A DNA stretch of 64,000 nucleotides from Tanypteryx hageni (Eukaryota; Arthropoda; Insecta; Odonata; Petaluridae): NCBI GenBank assembly GCA_028673005.1, contig CM054113.1, positions 175,877,956-175,941,955 on the forward strand, written 5' to 3'. Within the stretch, counting starts at the first letter, position 1. Every line of letters begins with the position of its first letter. This document shows, in pieces, positions 43,135 through 54,301 of this stretch. Under the pieces are notes generated by a model, which did not search any database, had not been told where the DNA came from, and worked only from the letters and a program-made list of their open reading frames with translations. The translations under genes and the position numbers were made by a program.

Positions 43135-45857
43135 CAGTAGAAGATCGTTTATCCGGAATGTCCGGGACCTGGCCTCTTCTGGATAAACAATATTTCCGCT
43201 GTTTATATAGCTTAACTACAAAAGAGCACAATCATCGAAAAAAGACATTTAAGCACGTAATATGTATAATACGTAATATGGGACTAAAGTAGGGTAAGAA
43301 ATAAACAAGTTTAAAAAGAGTATATGTTTTAGAAAATCTTTTATTTAATGCAAACGTTTCATGCGATGAATTTGAGAATGTATGTATTAATCATCGATTA
43401 AGTATCGTCGTCAATTTTGCAGCAATGGAAGACGTAGTTGGGTATATCTGAAAACGGAAAAAAAATAATGTTACAATATAAGTTGACAAAAATATTGGTA
43501 ATTATATAATTTGAAGTAGACATACACAACTGGTTAATATTATTTTACTATCATGCAAATAGATTTCACTTCAGATACCATGCTGTGTGCGTACTCCCAC
43601 ACGATCGGGATGTAAGCCAATCTAATTCGCTCGTCAATATGCGATAAACACCCCAAAACAATTTATAATGATCGGTCTACTCATTCATACATAAAATAAT
43701 AACTATTTAAGACTATATATATATATAATAATCATTATTAACACTACGAGCACATTTTACCGATCGATTCTCGAAAGAAAATTCTCAATTTGCAATGCCC
43801 ACTCATTTCCGTAAAAACAGAAAAAAAAGAAGCATATAGAAATAAAAAATGAAATTTTATTTACCTGGAAATCCTTGTTGATCTGCAGATAGGGATGTAG
43901 AGAATCAATTAACAGGAGGATTTGTGGTAACAGCATCTGCAGAAACTGAAGGAGAGGATGATGAAACTTCTTTTAAAAAAATCTGTCATCTGCTTGCACT
44001 TGCTATGCCTTTCTTTTTCAAATTTTTCTTTCAGCCTGTACATCTGGAGTACCTCCTGCTCAGTGGTAAAGGACCTTTGTTCTATGAACTTTATAAGATT
44101 ATCACATCATACAATAGCCTCGGACATAGTTATTTTCTTCTCGTCAAATAACATCACTGTCTTCGCTGTCTTCACTCTCATTTAACGTGGGGTCAATATC
44201 AGCATCAATAATTTCACTGTCGGTAAAAGTTTGACAAAAAGGTGCATTTTTATCACATTCAATTCATCCCTCAGTGTCATTGTCAGTTATTATCATCATT
44301 AAGTTCGGATGAATCAAATCCAAGAAAGTCGTCTGTGTCTCTGGAATCTTCATTAAATTTTGATTTCGGCAAAATATTATGCCAACACCATTTTAAAATT
44401 GAGGGTGTTACCTTATTCTATGCATGTGAAATACACCACACCGCGTCCTTCAGTGTTACATCTTTTTTGAACCATTTGTAGCTGAAAGACGTGTTAAAAA
44501 TTTCAATTTTTCTCATTAATTCACTTCGATAATGGCATTTAAAATTTTTAATTATGCCTTGATCCATTGGTTGGATGAGAGACGTACAATTTGGAGGTAA
44601 ATACCACACAAAAACATTCTCCTTGACAAGAGTTTCTACTGGAAGGTGAGCAGGGCAGTTGTCCAACAATAATAATATTTTTGCATTTTCAGGTAAGCCA
44701 ACCTTCTTGAAATGATCCCTTACCTCAGGTAAAAAATGATCATTAAACCACTCACCAAAAATGTCTTGAGTGATCCAAGCATGTTTGTTTGCACGGTAAA
44801 TCACAGGAAAAATCTTTATGCCTTTGAAGACTCAAGGTTTTGCACTTTTTCCTATTACCATGATCTTGCACTTGTGTGCCAGCAGAATTGGCACACATCA
44901 TTACAGTAAGTCTCTACTTAGACTCTTTTACTCCCGACACTGCTTTTTGATCAATGCAAACAAAAGGATGCTGTGGGAGACAATGCCAAAACAAACCTGT
45001 CTCGTCCATATTGTATATTTGCTCCGTGCTAAGTCCATGTTCTTCCACCAACTTTGCTAAATCATTAACATATTCCTCCACGGCTTCATAATTTGCTGAA
45101 ATTTTTTCACCGGAAACTTTTAAATACCGTATACCATGGCGATTTTTGAATTTCTGCAACCATCCCATAGAATAATCACATTCTCCTTTGATTTTTAGGT
45201 GCTCGTGGTAAGATTTTGCTTTCTCCATTATCATAGGACCTGAGATAGGAATCCCTTCACTCCTACGTTGGCGGAACCACACATACACTACTCTTGGGGC
45301 CATGTAAAGTTTTCCTTTTTGAGATACCGGCCATTGAATCTGATTCCGCAACAAATTGGAAAATTTTATCTTTCTGCGCCTTTATGTCATATATTGTAGA
45401 TTGTCCCACACCATACTCCTGACGAAGTTGAGATACACTTACGCCGCAATCTATTTTTCTCAAAACCTCCACTTTTTGCAGGATAGTGAGATTCTGTCTT
45501 TTTCTCTTGCCGGCACTTGTTCCAGTCCCAACGTCTTCTGGATGCGTCTTCTTGGGTATTCTCTCCATTATTACGGTTGAGGGACGGGATGAATAAAGTA
45601 TTTGCAAAACTGCTGTTTACCACTTTAAACAAAAAAGTTTTAACACCTTGTAAACACACCTTTAACACCTCTAGTGCACGTGGTTAGAAAGCAACAAGAG
45701 GTGGTGGTGGCTTTCGGAACTAATATAGCAAATCGTTCTTCAATTATGTATTAAATTGGCGCTATTGAAAAAATGGACCGTGATAAAATTCTTTTAGAAT
45801 AATTCCGTTGCTTGGATGTTTCGTTGTTAAGAATTCTGGATAAACGATCCTCTACTG
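43135..45857 (-). mobile_element. Jerky/Tigger-type element
   Basis: Left TIR CAGTAGAAGATCGTTTATCC and right TIR (reverse complement) CAGTAGAGGATCGTTTATCC, with flanking TA (43133-43134 and 45858-45859). The first 20 bases differ at one position. The 2.7-kb element encodes one minus-strand transposase. A LINE tail begins within a few bases of its right end. The near-identical TIRs suggest moderate age. Confidence 0.95.
43930..45607 (-). pseudogene. Jerky/Tigger transposase, broken
   Basis: The N-terminal psq HTH reads LTILQKVEVLRKIDCGVSVS and QLRQEYGVGQSTIYDIK (start at MERIPKKTHPED or a Met 42 bases upstream). The CENP-B type domain is AKSYHEHLKIKGECDYSMGW and LQKFKNRHGIRYLKVSGEK. The DDE_1 core has YNMDETGLFWHCLP, KILLLLDNCPAHLPVE and SLIQPMDQGIIKNFKCHYR, so all three Asp are present. 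A downstream acidic tail (DTDDFLGFDSSELNDDN) is typical of this class. A frameshift lies near 45300, stops near 44905, and the C-terminus after 44418 is degraded. A minus-strand donor-like GTAAAT follows CCAG near 43866. Confidence 0.92.
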
Positions 45858-45861
45858 TACA

Positions 45862-46235
45862 TACAGAAAGAAAGAAAGGCTAGAGGCATTTGAAATGTGG
45901 GTGTGGAGGCGAATGGAGAAGGTTAAGTGGATGGACAGGATAAGGAATGAAGCAATATTAACAAGGGTGAATGAGAAGAGAATATTACTTGAAACAATTC
46001 AGAGGAGGAAAAGTAACTGGTTAGGGCATATCTTGAGAGGAGGTTTGCTATTGATGGTGTTGGAAGGATCAGTAGAAGGTGAAAGGAAAAGGGGACGTAG
46101 AAGAATAAAAATGATCAATGACCTGAAAGAAAGTGGAGGGTATCAGGAAATGAAAGAAATGGCAAGGAACAGAAAGGAGTGGAGACAATGCTGGAGCCAG
46201 AGACCTGCCTTGAGGCAGAATACCTTATATATATA
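45862..46235 (+). pseudogene. LINE C-terminus, severely 5'-truncated
   Basis: Reads RLEAFEMWVWRRMEKVKWMD, RVNEKRILLETIQRRKSNWL, GHILRGGLLLMVLEGSVEGE and RNRKEWRQCWSQRPALRQNT. This is the C-terminal tail of an APE-type LINE protein, open for over 110 codons. The 3' end is a TATATATA tail at 46222-46235. It starts directly after the right TIR of the Tigger at 43135-45857 and ends against the left TIR of another Tigger remnant. Confidence 0.9.
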
Positions 46236-46237
46236 TA

Positions 46238-46640
46238 CACCTTCTCCTCAACTTATGACCTATGCGACTTATGACCATCCGCACTTGCAACCACAAAAAA
46301 TAAATAAATAAAAATAATAAATAAATAAAGATAACTACGTGGTAGGGTCAAAAAGTTCCCAGAATTGATGCCTAGAGCACAGCAGGGTCTAGGCATCAGA
46401 GTATGTTTGACCCTCCCACTGCCTCTCACTCAGTCGCTTTCAATCATCAGTTGCGTGTGGATTTGTTACAATTGTATCTGAAATATTACCCCTAAAATGA
46501 CTGGTAAAAGGAAAATACTTTCATCTGCAGATGCCCCAGCTAATAAGTCAAGGAAGGCCATTGATTTAGACTGTAAAATGAAGATTATCCGGCAGTATGA
46601 ATGCAGAAAGAAGGTTAATACAATAGCACGTTGAGACGAA
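46238..46640 (+). mobile_element. Tigger remnant, left end and N-terminus
   Basis: The text CACCTTCTCCTCAACTTATG, then ACCTATGCGACTTATGACC, after TA matches the Tigger terminus style CAGG..CTCGACTTACG. A transposase N-terminus follows at 46497. Similarity ends near 46640; no right end is seen. An (AAAT)n run lies at 46298-46330. Confidence 0.6.
46497..46637 (+). pseudogene. Tigger transposase N-terminal fragment
   Basis: MTGKRKILSSADAPANKSRK, then AIDLDCKMKIIRQYECRKKV and NTIAR before a stop. This is the psq-type HTH start of CENP-B/jerky-like transposases (IxLxxKMKIIxxYE). About 46 codons survive. The remainder, including the DDE core, is absent, and unrelated sequence follows. Confidence 0.8.
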
Positions 46641-48315
46641 ACTGTCTCATTTTACATTATTCTCTCGTAATACTAAAAGTACTTGAAAATAGTTAAACGA
46701 TACGATACCCTTGGTGACACTGCTGCTGCCAACCACAAATCAAATACCATACACTGGATAAATGTCACAAAATGTACTAACAATTATATTGCAGTGACAT
46801 AATACAAGGCACAAATATAGTACAATACTTAGTAGAAATGTCCACTTGAGGAATCACCAATGATACGGAACGAGCGACCCGCAGATAATCTTTCCACAGG
46901 TGCGTTTGCCTCACTCTGCGTCCTCTCTCGTTCTCCCCCTCTCCGTCTCTCTCTCTCTCTCTCACTGCCTCTGCTCGTGGCGACATTGTCGGGTGGGAAC
47001 TACTTCAGTTCGCAGTGAAGTGCCGGTAGATTGCACTGCACTCGCGAACGCTAATTGGTTCTACCCTCGATCTACTAGTGTCCTCTTCTGGGCTAATGTC
47101 TGTTGCTATAAAAGACGGCATACCGTACGTACGCAGGGGTCGTAATTTGCTGGAGTTCGTCGTTTGATAGAGTTCGAACACAAAAACTTCTGGCAAACAC
47201 GAAAAATTGATGGGGAACTCGATAAATTGTCAGAAATAGAAAAATGCTGCATCCCCCCTCACTTTCGATGAGTTCACTCACTGTTTAGTTCGGCGAACCA
47301 AGTCACACTCCAGAGTTTACAGACGCACCATCTTGAAGCACACCATACAAATCCAAAAATAATCACAAAAGTTCCAAGGTACATTAACACAATATTATTA
47401 TTACAAAGTTACAAATTAATAGGAAGCTATTATTTGCCAACAGGGCAAAATTGAAAATTAATAGCAACCATTAGATGAGAACGAGAAAAAAAAAAAAGGA
47501 ATGCCAACCCTGGCATTGTCCGACTGTTATGAAAATGCAAGAGAGATTTAATAATTGGAGACCTAAATAGATTAAACTTGCCTCACATTGTTTAAGTAGA
47601 GCGCCAAGAAATTCACAGAATATAAAAAATCACTGTGAAAGGTAGTACATAGATACATATTACATAGGTAAACATTTTAAAGTATCCTAGCTCAATTGGG
47701 GCTGGAGTACACTAACCGTGGTAAATAGTACCAACGGATATAACATGGCAAGGTTATTAAAATAATTTTGTGCCATGAGACATACATAGATGTCTGGATC
47801 CATCTATGATGTCTGAAAATTGACTGCACTGAGCAGTATTGTGGCAATTGGCCAAGTAGATATCAATTTATTTTACCAGATTTGCACCTGGGGGCTGATT
47901 GCAATGATTATAAATCAACGGGCGATGATGTCGCTAATTCTCTACGCCGGAACATTATCAAAGAACAATAATGATTCATAGGAATCAGACTCTGTCAACA
48001 GGACAGGGAAAAAAAACACCTCCAAGTGGAAATGAAAAACAAGACCCAAAATGCAATCACCCAAGGATACTCTCTTGCTTCTATATCTAAACAAGCTCAC
48101 AAAACAAAGTAATTTTGAACATTAAAATACAATGGGTGATTCATTTTTCGAAGCCAAAAAAACAAACTGTTATCTGATAGCCACATCAAGTTTCTTAAAT
48201 TGATTAACAATAGTATGTGGTAATTGAGAATGACCAATATAACCTTTGGTCAACCAAAGCATTACATAATAGAAATAACATTGACACGTGATATTAAAAA
48301 AATAACCAATTATTT
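46641..48315. other. Unassigned stretch, includes GC-richer segment and Gypsy flank
   Basis: 46900-47200 is GC-richer than its surroundings, has a (CT)n run at 46945-46965 and a TATAAAAG at 47107-47114 on the plus strand, so a promoter (host or LTR) is possible but unsupported by a gene. 47500-48315 should contain the 3' UTR and LTR of the Gypsy element, but no paired LTR, primer-binding site or polypurine tract could be fixed. Confidence 0.4.
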
Positions 48316-50428
48316 CCTACCAGAAGGAAAATATTTCTTAACTTGACTAACATTTGCTATTCGAAAATAATTTGGGTTGTCTGGCTTCCTTAAAGACAGG
48401 GTTACAGGAGTGATTATCCTGTCGACCACGAAGGGTCCTTCCCATAGAGGGGAAATTTTGGCAGACATTTTATAAGTTTGGAAACCTTCGCCACAGCTCT
48501 GAAGACAACCTGTTCACCTGGTGAAAAGGCTTGTGGAGAATGTCTAGCATTATGTTTGCTAGCAACACGCTGTTGTGACTTGGCTAAATTACTTAGCACC
48601 TTATTCCAAAGTTGCTGCCCTGAAGCTGAATTACAATCAGCTGATGCCAACTCATTTGGCAAATCCCATTGAAGTGACAATGGGTGTGGAAGCTCACGAC
48701 CCAAAAATACCTTAGCAGGTGAAACACCTGTAGAAGAGTGCTTAGCAGAATTAAAAGCAAAAGTCAGCGAGGGTAAAAATGCATCCCAGTTATCATGGGC
48801 ATCACGTGTGAAAGCAGATAAGGCATACTTCAGATTTCTGTGAACTCTTTCTGCATGGTTGGGCATGGGATAATAGGGGGCAGTATAAATATGTTTAATC
48901 CCTAGGCTAAAGCACATGTCATAAAATAATTTGGATTTGAAAGAGGAAGCATTATCTGAAACAATATATTTGGGAACCCCAAATTTAGAAAATACAAGCC
49001 TGGTTAGGATATCAACAACAGCTTTACTTGTTGAGTTTCTAACCGGTTGAATAATTACAAATTTACTAAAACCATCAATTATGGTTAAGGCATAGGCATG
49101 ACCAAATTTACTCCTAGGCAATGGACCAACAAAATCAATAAATATTCTTTCCCAGGGATAAGTCGAAAATTTAGCTGAATGATGACCAGGAGGTAAACAA
49201 TTTCTGGGTTTGGTTATTTGACAATCATGACAGCTTTTAACCCTTTTTGAAATATCTGCTCTCATATCCAACCACCAAAATTCACGGGAGATTTTATCAC
49301 AAGTCTTTGCACTGCCCAGATGACCACCAATAGGAGAAGAATGAAAATATTGGAAGATCATCTCTCTTAAAGCAAGAGGAATTACAACTCAAGGCTTCTT
49401 AGAGCCCAGAGAATGGTGACGTAATAAGTCGCCTTGCAAAGAATAATTCGGAATAGTTTTCCCTGATCTTATTTGCTCTATTATCTTGCACAAGTCTCTG
49501 TCCGAAGCCTGATGATGGCGAATATTAGTGAAGGACAATGGAACATGTTGCAATAGACAGGAAATTTCAATGGGGGTTGGATCAGAATGCTGATCCAAGA
49601 TTCTAACCCGTGACAAGCAATCAGCAGCCCTATTTTTAGAAGCAGAAACATAGTGAATTGTGAAACAAAAACAAGACAGCTTTAAAACCATGCGACCAAT
49701 TTTCCCTATTTGTTTAGGGTGATTAAACAGCCAGGTGAGAGCAGCATTATCAGTATACAAATGAAACGGTCTTGCCTGCAGGTATGGCTTAAATTTCTGA
49801 GTTGCAAAGCAACAGGGCATACATTCCAATTCATAAGTGGACAAACGAGACTCTTGAGTATTGAGTGTTTTGCTAGCATAAGCCACCGGTTTAAAATTAC
49901 CATCAATCAGCTGATTGAGAGAGGCTCCCAAAGCAATATTGCTAGCATCCACAAAGAGATGGAAATCTGAATTAAAATCAGGCAAGTGAAGAACTGGAGG
50001 AGAGGACAAGACATTTTTAAGTTTCATAAAGGAATCAGAATGGGAATCAGTCCATTGAAAGGCGGCATTCTTTCTCCTCAAGGCATTCAGAGGAGCGGCC
50101 AATTTAGCAAAATTAGGAATAAATTTGGAATAAAAACCTGACATCCCAAGGAAGGAGACAACCTGTTTCAGTTAAGTAGGCACCGGAAAATTCGTTATGG
50201 GCTTCACCCTCTCAGGATCTATCTGCAGGGTACCACATGTTATCTGATGTCCCAAAAAGTGAACAGCTGATTGCGCAACTTTCATTTTATCCAGTTGGAC
50301 AGTGAGATCTGCATGGCGGAGTCTCTGCAGTACCTTGCCGATGTGGTCCAGGTGTTCCTCATAAGATTTAGAATAAAGGCATAAGTCATCAATATAAGGA
50401 AATACACAATTATATTCTTTCTCACTTT
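48316..50428 (-). pseudogene. Gypsy-type pol (RT, RNase H, integrase), 5'-truncated
   Basis: Minus strand from 50428. RT begins just before its catalytic FPYIDDLCLYSK box, followed by FLGHQITCGTLQIDPERVKP and the FLGMSGFYSKFIPNF block. RNase H: FHLFVDASNIALGASL, TYELECMPCCFATQKF and FHLYTDNAALTWLF. Integrase: zinc site (HSSPIGGHLG and SCHDCQ), WERIFIDFVGPLP, YIVSDNASSF and YYPMPNHAERVHRN give D, D, E. A GPF/Y-like end follows in a shifted frame after 48440. Stops are at about 50175 and 49388. Gag, protease and most of the RT are missing, and no LTR was identified. A defective old copy; described only. Confidence 0.9.
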
Positions 50429-50429
50429 A

Positions 50430-50994
50430 GTGCGAGGGACTCAGTGACAAGGAACGAGGATCCCTTCAACTCACAATTTTTACGCCATACTTTCTACATA
50501 TCTTGATAGGACAGGAAGCGCACAATGATAGGTCGGGGAAATTCTGTATTTTTTCTTGGAGGACCAATATGATGTGCTAGGGAGAGCATTGTAGGAGAGA
50601 CTTCTGTTTTTAGGCAGATATTGAAAAACTCACCGGTGATTCTTAACCAGTCTTCCCGATCACTCTCGGGGATGCCGTGGATCTTGGGGTCAAAGTCCTC
50701 CTGTCAACTGCTGAGATCGTCTAAACGACTCAAGAGGGTTTTCACATCGCCAAGAACTTTTTGGTGAAAGGAATCGAGCCGTTCCTCCATCAATGATAGC
50801 AATTCCCTATTTTTGGAGCCCTCTTGATCCTTCACTAACTTCAGTTCTTCTTTAAACGAGGAGACGGAGGACATCACCATCTCAACCATCGAGCGAATAT
50901 CACTGCTATCCATTTCCAAGTCCTTCTTCACCGGGTTGTTTTTAGGGGCCATCGCAGCGGGAAGAGTGAAAATTGAGATTTGCAGAGCGACCAT
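50430..50994 (-). pseudogene. LINE ORF1-like protein
   Basis: MVALQISIFTLPAAMAPKNN (more likely start MAPKNNPVKKDLEMD at 50952) leads into a helical, charged segment (MVEMVMSSVSSFKEELKLVK and ERLDSFHQKVLGDVKTLLSR) with coiled-coil character. After a stop at 50704 come KIHGIPESDREDWLRITGEF and RPIIVRFLSYQDM, matching the RRM-like region of L1-type ORF1 nucleic-acid chaperones. It joins the Gypsy pol at about 50428 without spacer, and no ORF2 follows. It may be a fragment inserted into, or recombined with, the Gypsy copy. Confidence 0.65.
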
Positions 50995-51017
50995 AAGACA
51001 CGTCAGTCACCTCTGAC

Positions 51018-51456
51018 CATAAGTGAGTGAGAGGAGGAGAGGGAGAGAGAGAGGGGTAGAGAGGGGAGAGAGAGGGAGGAAAAGAGGGAGGGAGGGAGAG
51101 AGGGAGGGAGGAAGAGAGGGAGGGAGGAAGAGGGGAGGGAGGGAGAGAGGGAGGGAGGGAGAGAGGGAGGGAGGGAGGGAGAAGGGGAGGATAGAGTGAG
51201 GGAGGGAGGGAGAGAGGGAGGGAGAGAGGGAGGGAGAGAGGGAGGGAGGGAGGGAGAGAGTGAGGGAGGGAGGGATAGATAGATAGATAATCGTCTTTAT
51301 TCGGGCGAAATTTAGACCATAATGTCCCTGACGAGGGAAAGAGGGAGGGAGGGTGAGGGGGCGAGGGCAAGGGAGTGGGGGGAGAGAGGGGGAGGGGCAA
51401 GGGAGGGGGGAGGTGTAGAGAGGTGGGAGAACGAGAGGGGGGAGAAGACGGGGGAG
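51018..51456 (+). repeat. Polypurine (GGGA/GAGA) low-complexity tract
   Basis: About 270 bp of nearly pure purine (GGGAGGGAGGGAGAGAGGGA style), a GATA run near 51271-51288, then a short unique piece, then more purine to 51456. The unique piece (TCGTCTTTATTCGGGCGAAA, 51290-51340) looks like the reverse of a LINE 3' end carrying a tetranucleotide tail. Such mirror-symmetric purine tracts can form triplex DNA. Translations of the other strand give Pro/Ser-rich nonsense. Confidence 0.93.
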
Positions 51457-52026
51457 AACTCCAATGAGTACAAATCATGTAAAACAACCTGCAAAAATGG
51501 CATTATTTGTTCAAAAGTCTTTATTTTAAATTGATAAACACATTTAAAATAATTTCCTATATTTGAAGCTTTCCTGGAATCTCCGCATATTCTGAGCGAA
51601 TTCTTAGTAAAATCAATATAAAATGGAGGGATGAAACACATGTAACACTAGTTTAATAAAAAATGAATTGCTGATTTATTTCAATATAAAATCTACATTC
51701 ACAGAGTTTTATGAACATATAAATATAATTATAAGAAGATAAATTAATTCAACTAATTATTATCATATAGGTGCAAAGCTCTTATTTACTTTTTTAATTT
51801 TAAATAAAATAAATATAAAAAATATAAGACATCAAAGTTTAACCCTTTTACTGCCATGCCATATCCGGCAGGTATGGTCAGAACTGTCACAGTCTTTTTG
51901 CAAGACCTTAGTAAAATTGTTTTACACGTAAATAATTAACATTTTATCCTGATTTTATATGTTGCAGGAATAATTAGTTTCATATATATTGTAAAGCTTT
52001 TTAGTATACAGTAATCCCTCGCCAAC
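51457..52026 (+). repeat. Repeat R, copy 2
   Basis: Second copy of the 570-bp unit at 32689-33260. It contains the same TTAACCCTTTTACTGCC (51839) and ends with the same Tigger TIR text at 52009. Beyond 52026 the two copies fall to roughly 65 percent similarity for about 60 bp and then become unrelated. Confidence 0.92.
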
Positions 52027-52100
52027 TGTGGGGGTTACTTTCCTGAAAAGTACAGTGGTTGGCAAACTGTGAGTATGCACAAGTATCAATATGAGAAAAA
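52009..52100 (+). mobile_element. Left end of a second Tigger subfamily
   Basis: CAGTAATCCCTCGCCAACTG after TA, then GTACAGTGGTTGGCAAACTG, which parallels GTACCGCAGTTGGCAAAATC in the Tigger at 33243. No right end or transposase is recognised downstream. 52100-52439 holds nothing else identified. Confidence 0.6.
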
Positions 52101-52494
52101 GGAAAATTGGGGTAAAAATATGAGTATAAAAGAAAGTGGAGAATGGGTCAAATAAGTAAAACAGTCAAGTATTTAGAAAGGTATCATTTAGGACAATATG
52201 ATGTTTAGTAGATTGTTATTGCTCTCATCTTGAAGCATTCAAGAAAGATGTGATGACAAGATTTAAAGATCTCAATGAACTTAAAGTACCCAACTGGGTT
52301 ATTAATCCCTTTTTGGCGAATGTACAAGTTCAGTGCCTTTTTTGGTAAAAGGAAATATTTTTGATTTTCTAATTGTTTTATTGCCTCATAATTGCTCATT
52401 TTAGTAAAACTATATGGAGGGTTTCAACAGAATATCTTCTCAACGTAAAATGTATTCAAAGGAGGCGTCAACCCTCAGCTAGTTGAAGGGGACG

Positions 52495-52526
52495 CTGGGC
52501 CAAAAAAGGTTGAAAACCACTGGCGT
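52495..52526 (-). repeat. hAT (Charlie-like) terminus
   Basis: The plus strand reads GGCCAAAAAAGGTTGAAAAC then CACTG. Its complement CAGTGGTTTTCAACCTTTTT is the classic hAT terminus. A second, weaker one (GGTTGGGAATCACTATG) lies near 52724. No opposite ends were found. Confidence 0.6.
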
Positions 52527-53340
52527 AAACTATCTTAAAACGAAGAAATTTTCAATACATAACAATGTACGCTATCATTTGTATTTCGATAGTTGACGTA
52601 TTATCAGTTTTCAGCTGTTACTTCTTCGGCACCACGGGTGGAGTCTCGGCGTTATAGCATTCAATTTTTCAGTTCATTATTTTAATAGTTTAGGCAGAAA
52701 CCTAGTGTAAGTAAGCGTAGCATAGGTTGGGAATCACTATGTTAAATAAATTTTATCTAAAACTATTTTCGCATTAAAAACAATCGACTTTTGCCACTTG
52801 CGCCACCCGAGGCAATTTCTCCAAAATATGTAGCTGATATTACAGGCTGCAGCACTTCCGTATTTAATCGAATCCCAATACGACTGATAATGAAAAATTG
52901 TTAAGTCCAACATGATGAGTTAAAAATGTTAAATTACAATTAATATCTTACCAATATATACAACATATTGAGATATATTAATAATTCTCTCTTAGACTAT
53001 TTCCGCTTGCAATTACTATTACAAGCGTTAATAGTCAAAGAGGAAATTACTATCCCTATTCGACTCCATACTATTCACTCTCTTACTACTAGTCTGATAT
53101 AATCACTCTTGAACATACCTTTCGGCATCAAGTAATAGTTTAATATCTCTATCTGTATTCTCCTTAACCAAAATATCTCATTTATTTTTCAAATTGAAAG
53201 TTAAACGAAATTTTTAAAACTTGCTTCCGCTATCACGCGATGCATTTCAAAATCTTGCCAGTAAATTAAAGCTAAATATCTTGCGCACTACTTTAAATGC
53301 AATTTATAAGAATAAAAGAAAAATAAAAGTGGCACTTACC

Positions 53341-53490
53341 GCTAAGTCTTAACGAAGAACTTTCCAGAAAGTCGCGAATAAATCAAACCAGGCGAATCCT
53401 ATCCTAACGAAGATAACCGCAACCGAGGTTCCACTAGCAACCAACATTAGAAACTGCTAGACCTTCTAGAAATGACTCGCCGTGCCAAAA
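53341..53490 (-). promoter_or_regulatory. Candidate promoter and first exon of a minus-strand transcript
   Basis: A GC- and CpG-richer block with a strong minus-strand splice donor (TTAGCG then GTAAGTG, exon end at about 53341). The upstream segment contains two heat-shock-element-like inverted pairs (TTCTAGAA and TTCCAGAA). A 33-codon frame from an ATG reads MLVASGTSVAVIFVRIGFAW and stops just before the donor, so the exon would be mostly 5' UTR. No TATA box is obvious. 52530-53340 and 53490-54301 hold nothing else recognised. Confidence 0.3.
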
Positions 53491-54301
53491 TCAGGCAGAT
53501 GCGACACTATCGGTCAAACGTAGAAACCTTTAAACAAAAGATGCAATTTATATATTTAAAAGATGAGGATGCTGGCGTAACATACTCATATAAAACTATA
53601 ATAAGTAAGGTACATTACTATTAATACAATTCCTCAGAATATTTAATTAAAGACATTCTATCGTAGTTTCAAACGTCGCTTTTGTAGGATGGGTCATTTC
53701 GTTTTTAATTGTGGTATTTTAAAAATAATTAGGATCACAATATTTTAGATACATGAGAAGTTAAAATTTAGGTAATCTTGTATTTTACGGGCGCCTTCTA
53801 TTCTGATCACTTCTACTCCACTGTAAAATATATAATCGTTTTCGGAGGTTCCTCTTCGCGTCTAAAGGAGATATTCCTAATTCAAAAAATATTTGTACAT
53901 TCAATAACGAGGAGTAGCTTTTATTCCAGCCATGGTCCAATTTTTAAGGAAATAGAACTTCTTACTGTCCCTTCAATTAATATTTAATGTTTCATTTTAT
54001 TCACTAAGAGAAATGGAAATTTCATGTGAAACTGTTTGATCATACTAGAGAAGTATTCTCTCTTTGGCCGCGGAACTTGGTTTGGACCAAGACAACTCTC
54101 CAGCACTTTAAACCTACACTATTATGTCACCCACATCAACCACCACTTGTGTTCGTATGCTCCCTCTTATTGGTGAGTATAATTTACAGTGTTAGTTGTT
54201 TTAAGCTTGTATTTAGCGCATAAGATGTCGTTATGGAGCGAGAGAAGAGCGTCTTGGAGGGAAGTTAGGATTGCTTGTGGAACGTATTCCTATCTTTTAC
54301 A

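Noticed and set aside
47107..47114. TATAAAAG promoter for a plus-strand gene
   Set aside because: No coding region, splice context or LTR structure follows; kept only as a note within an unassigned stretch.
47300..48315. LTR of the Gypsy element
   Set aside because: I could not find TG...CA ends, a paired repeat, primer-binding site or polypurine tract; the opposite end of the element is missing.
28662..49520. Other CTGATGA occurrences (28662 and 49509) as hammerheads
   Set aside because: Neither is followed by a stem-loop and GAAA at the required spacing.
50942..51487. 181-codon minus-strand frame rich in Pro, Ser and Leu
   Set aside because: It is the translation of the polypurine microsatellite and adjoining repeats; no biological signal beyond composition.
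54120..54185. Plus-strand exon ending in GTGAGTATA near 54171
   Set aside because: Donor-like sequence only; no open, conserved or acceptor-bounded segment precedes it.
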